Assembly (NCBI GenBank): GCA_002168225.1
Contig: NHBH01000009.1
Location: 691,609 to 755,608 of the forward strand
From: Micavibrio sp. TMED2
GTDB lineage: Bacteria > Pseudomonadota > Alphaproteobacteria > TMED2
Length of the DNA stretch: 64,000 nucleotides
Direction: 5' to 3'
The position numbers and the translations under genes were made by a program. Below, one piece after another: positions 63,907 to 64,000 of this stretch; the first letter of the stretch is position 1; each line of letters opens with the position of its first letter. The notes under the pieces were generated by a model. It was not told where the DNA came from. It saw only the letters and a list, made by a program, of their open reading frames with translations, and ran no database searches.

Positions 63907-63922
63907 TCAAATTACGTGCCAA
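63907..63922 (-). promoter_or_regulatory. Sigma-54-like promoter for flgE
   Basis: TTGGCACG-TAAT-TTGA on the minus strand: near-perfect -24 box and correct spacing, but the -12 GC reads GA. It lies 35 nt before the flgE start. Confidence 0.55.
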
Positions 63923-63934
63923 CTTTGTGGCGTT

Positions 63935-64000
63935 TTAAACCGAGTCGTCAGATTCGCCGTCATCAGCCTCATCACCGGTATCGGTGGCGTCGGTGGACTC
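63935..64000 (-). CDS. C-terminal end of probable FlgD (partial)
   Basis: Only the last 21 codons and the stop are in the window. The peptide is very acidic and Thr/Asp/Gly-rich (ATDTGDEADDGESDDSV at the end). Location directly upstream of flgE on the same strand is where flgD, the hook-cap gene, normally lies, and alphaproteobacterial FlgD often ends in a disordered acidic tail. The sequence itself is too short to prove it. Confidence 0.4.
   Translation of the reverse strand, partial: ESTDATDTGDEADDGESDDSV

Noticed and set aside
1..64000. CRISPR arrays, tRNA or rRNA genes, insertion sequences, prophage
   Set aside because: Looked for regular short repeats, cloverleaf-type ends, transposase motifs and phage structural genes in gaps and coding regions; none seen.

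Overview
This window looks like the chromosome of a motile alphaproteobacterium, probably of Rhodospirillales or Micavibrio-like affinity. The evidence is a CtrA orthologue with Asp51, the CtrA phosphotransferase ChpT, an FlbD-type regulator, the FlaF/FlbT flagellin regulators, a DUF3553 protein, and the order chpT-cheAWYBR-ctrA-fliI-fliJ. Placement below class level is inference. I saw no rRNA, tRNA, IS element, prophage or CRISPR array.

Positions 1-12704 hold part of an I-type (Dot/Icm or IncI-like) type IV secretion or conjugation system. The recognisable parts are a DotA/TraY protein, a DotL/IcmO coupling ATPase and a DotM/IcmP protein. Around them are small exported or membrane genes I cannot name, including a tandem pair of paralogous secreted proteins. 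The cluster runs off the left edge. Several gaps between its genes carry hairpins.

Positions 12870-18971 hold two sets of circularly permuted ATP-grasp plus alpha-E domains, one set fused and one split, flanking a transglutaminase. This is an amidoligase-type cluster of unknown product. It is followed by the outer-membrane assembly pair tamA-tamB (18978-25207).

On the minus strand come an HD phosphohydrolase, purB and a DUF3553 gene (25213-27415). chpT and the chemotaxis operon cheA-cheW-cheY-cheB-cheR follow on the plus strand, closed by a terminator that overlaps the cheR stop. ctrA (minus) and fliI-fliJ (plus) then diverge from a region with a near-CtrA-box repeat.

Positions 37194-49577 are a long minus-strand flagellar run, transcribed fliF-fliG-fliH-fliN-motA-flbD-flhA-flhF-fliK-like plus one unknown. 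A FlaG-like gene lies divergently at 50008. Then come flgK-flgL, flbT-flaF, two flagellins, a SPINDLY/OGT-type glycosyltransferase with TPRs, a TPR protein, a nucleotide-sugar dehydrogenase, flgE and the tail of a probable flgD. Sigma-54-type promoters stand before fliF, flgK and flgE, which fits control by the FlbD-like activator in the same window. ChpT and CtrA probably sit above this as cell-cycle inputs. FlbT and FlaF would tune flagellin translation, and the glycosyltransferase probably modifies flagellin. CckA, FliM, MotB and most rod and export genes are not in the window.
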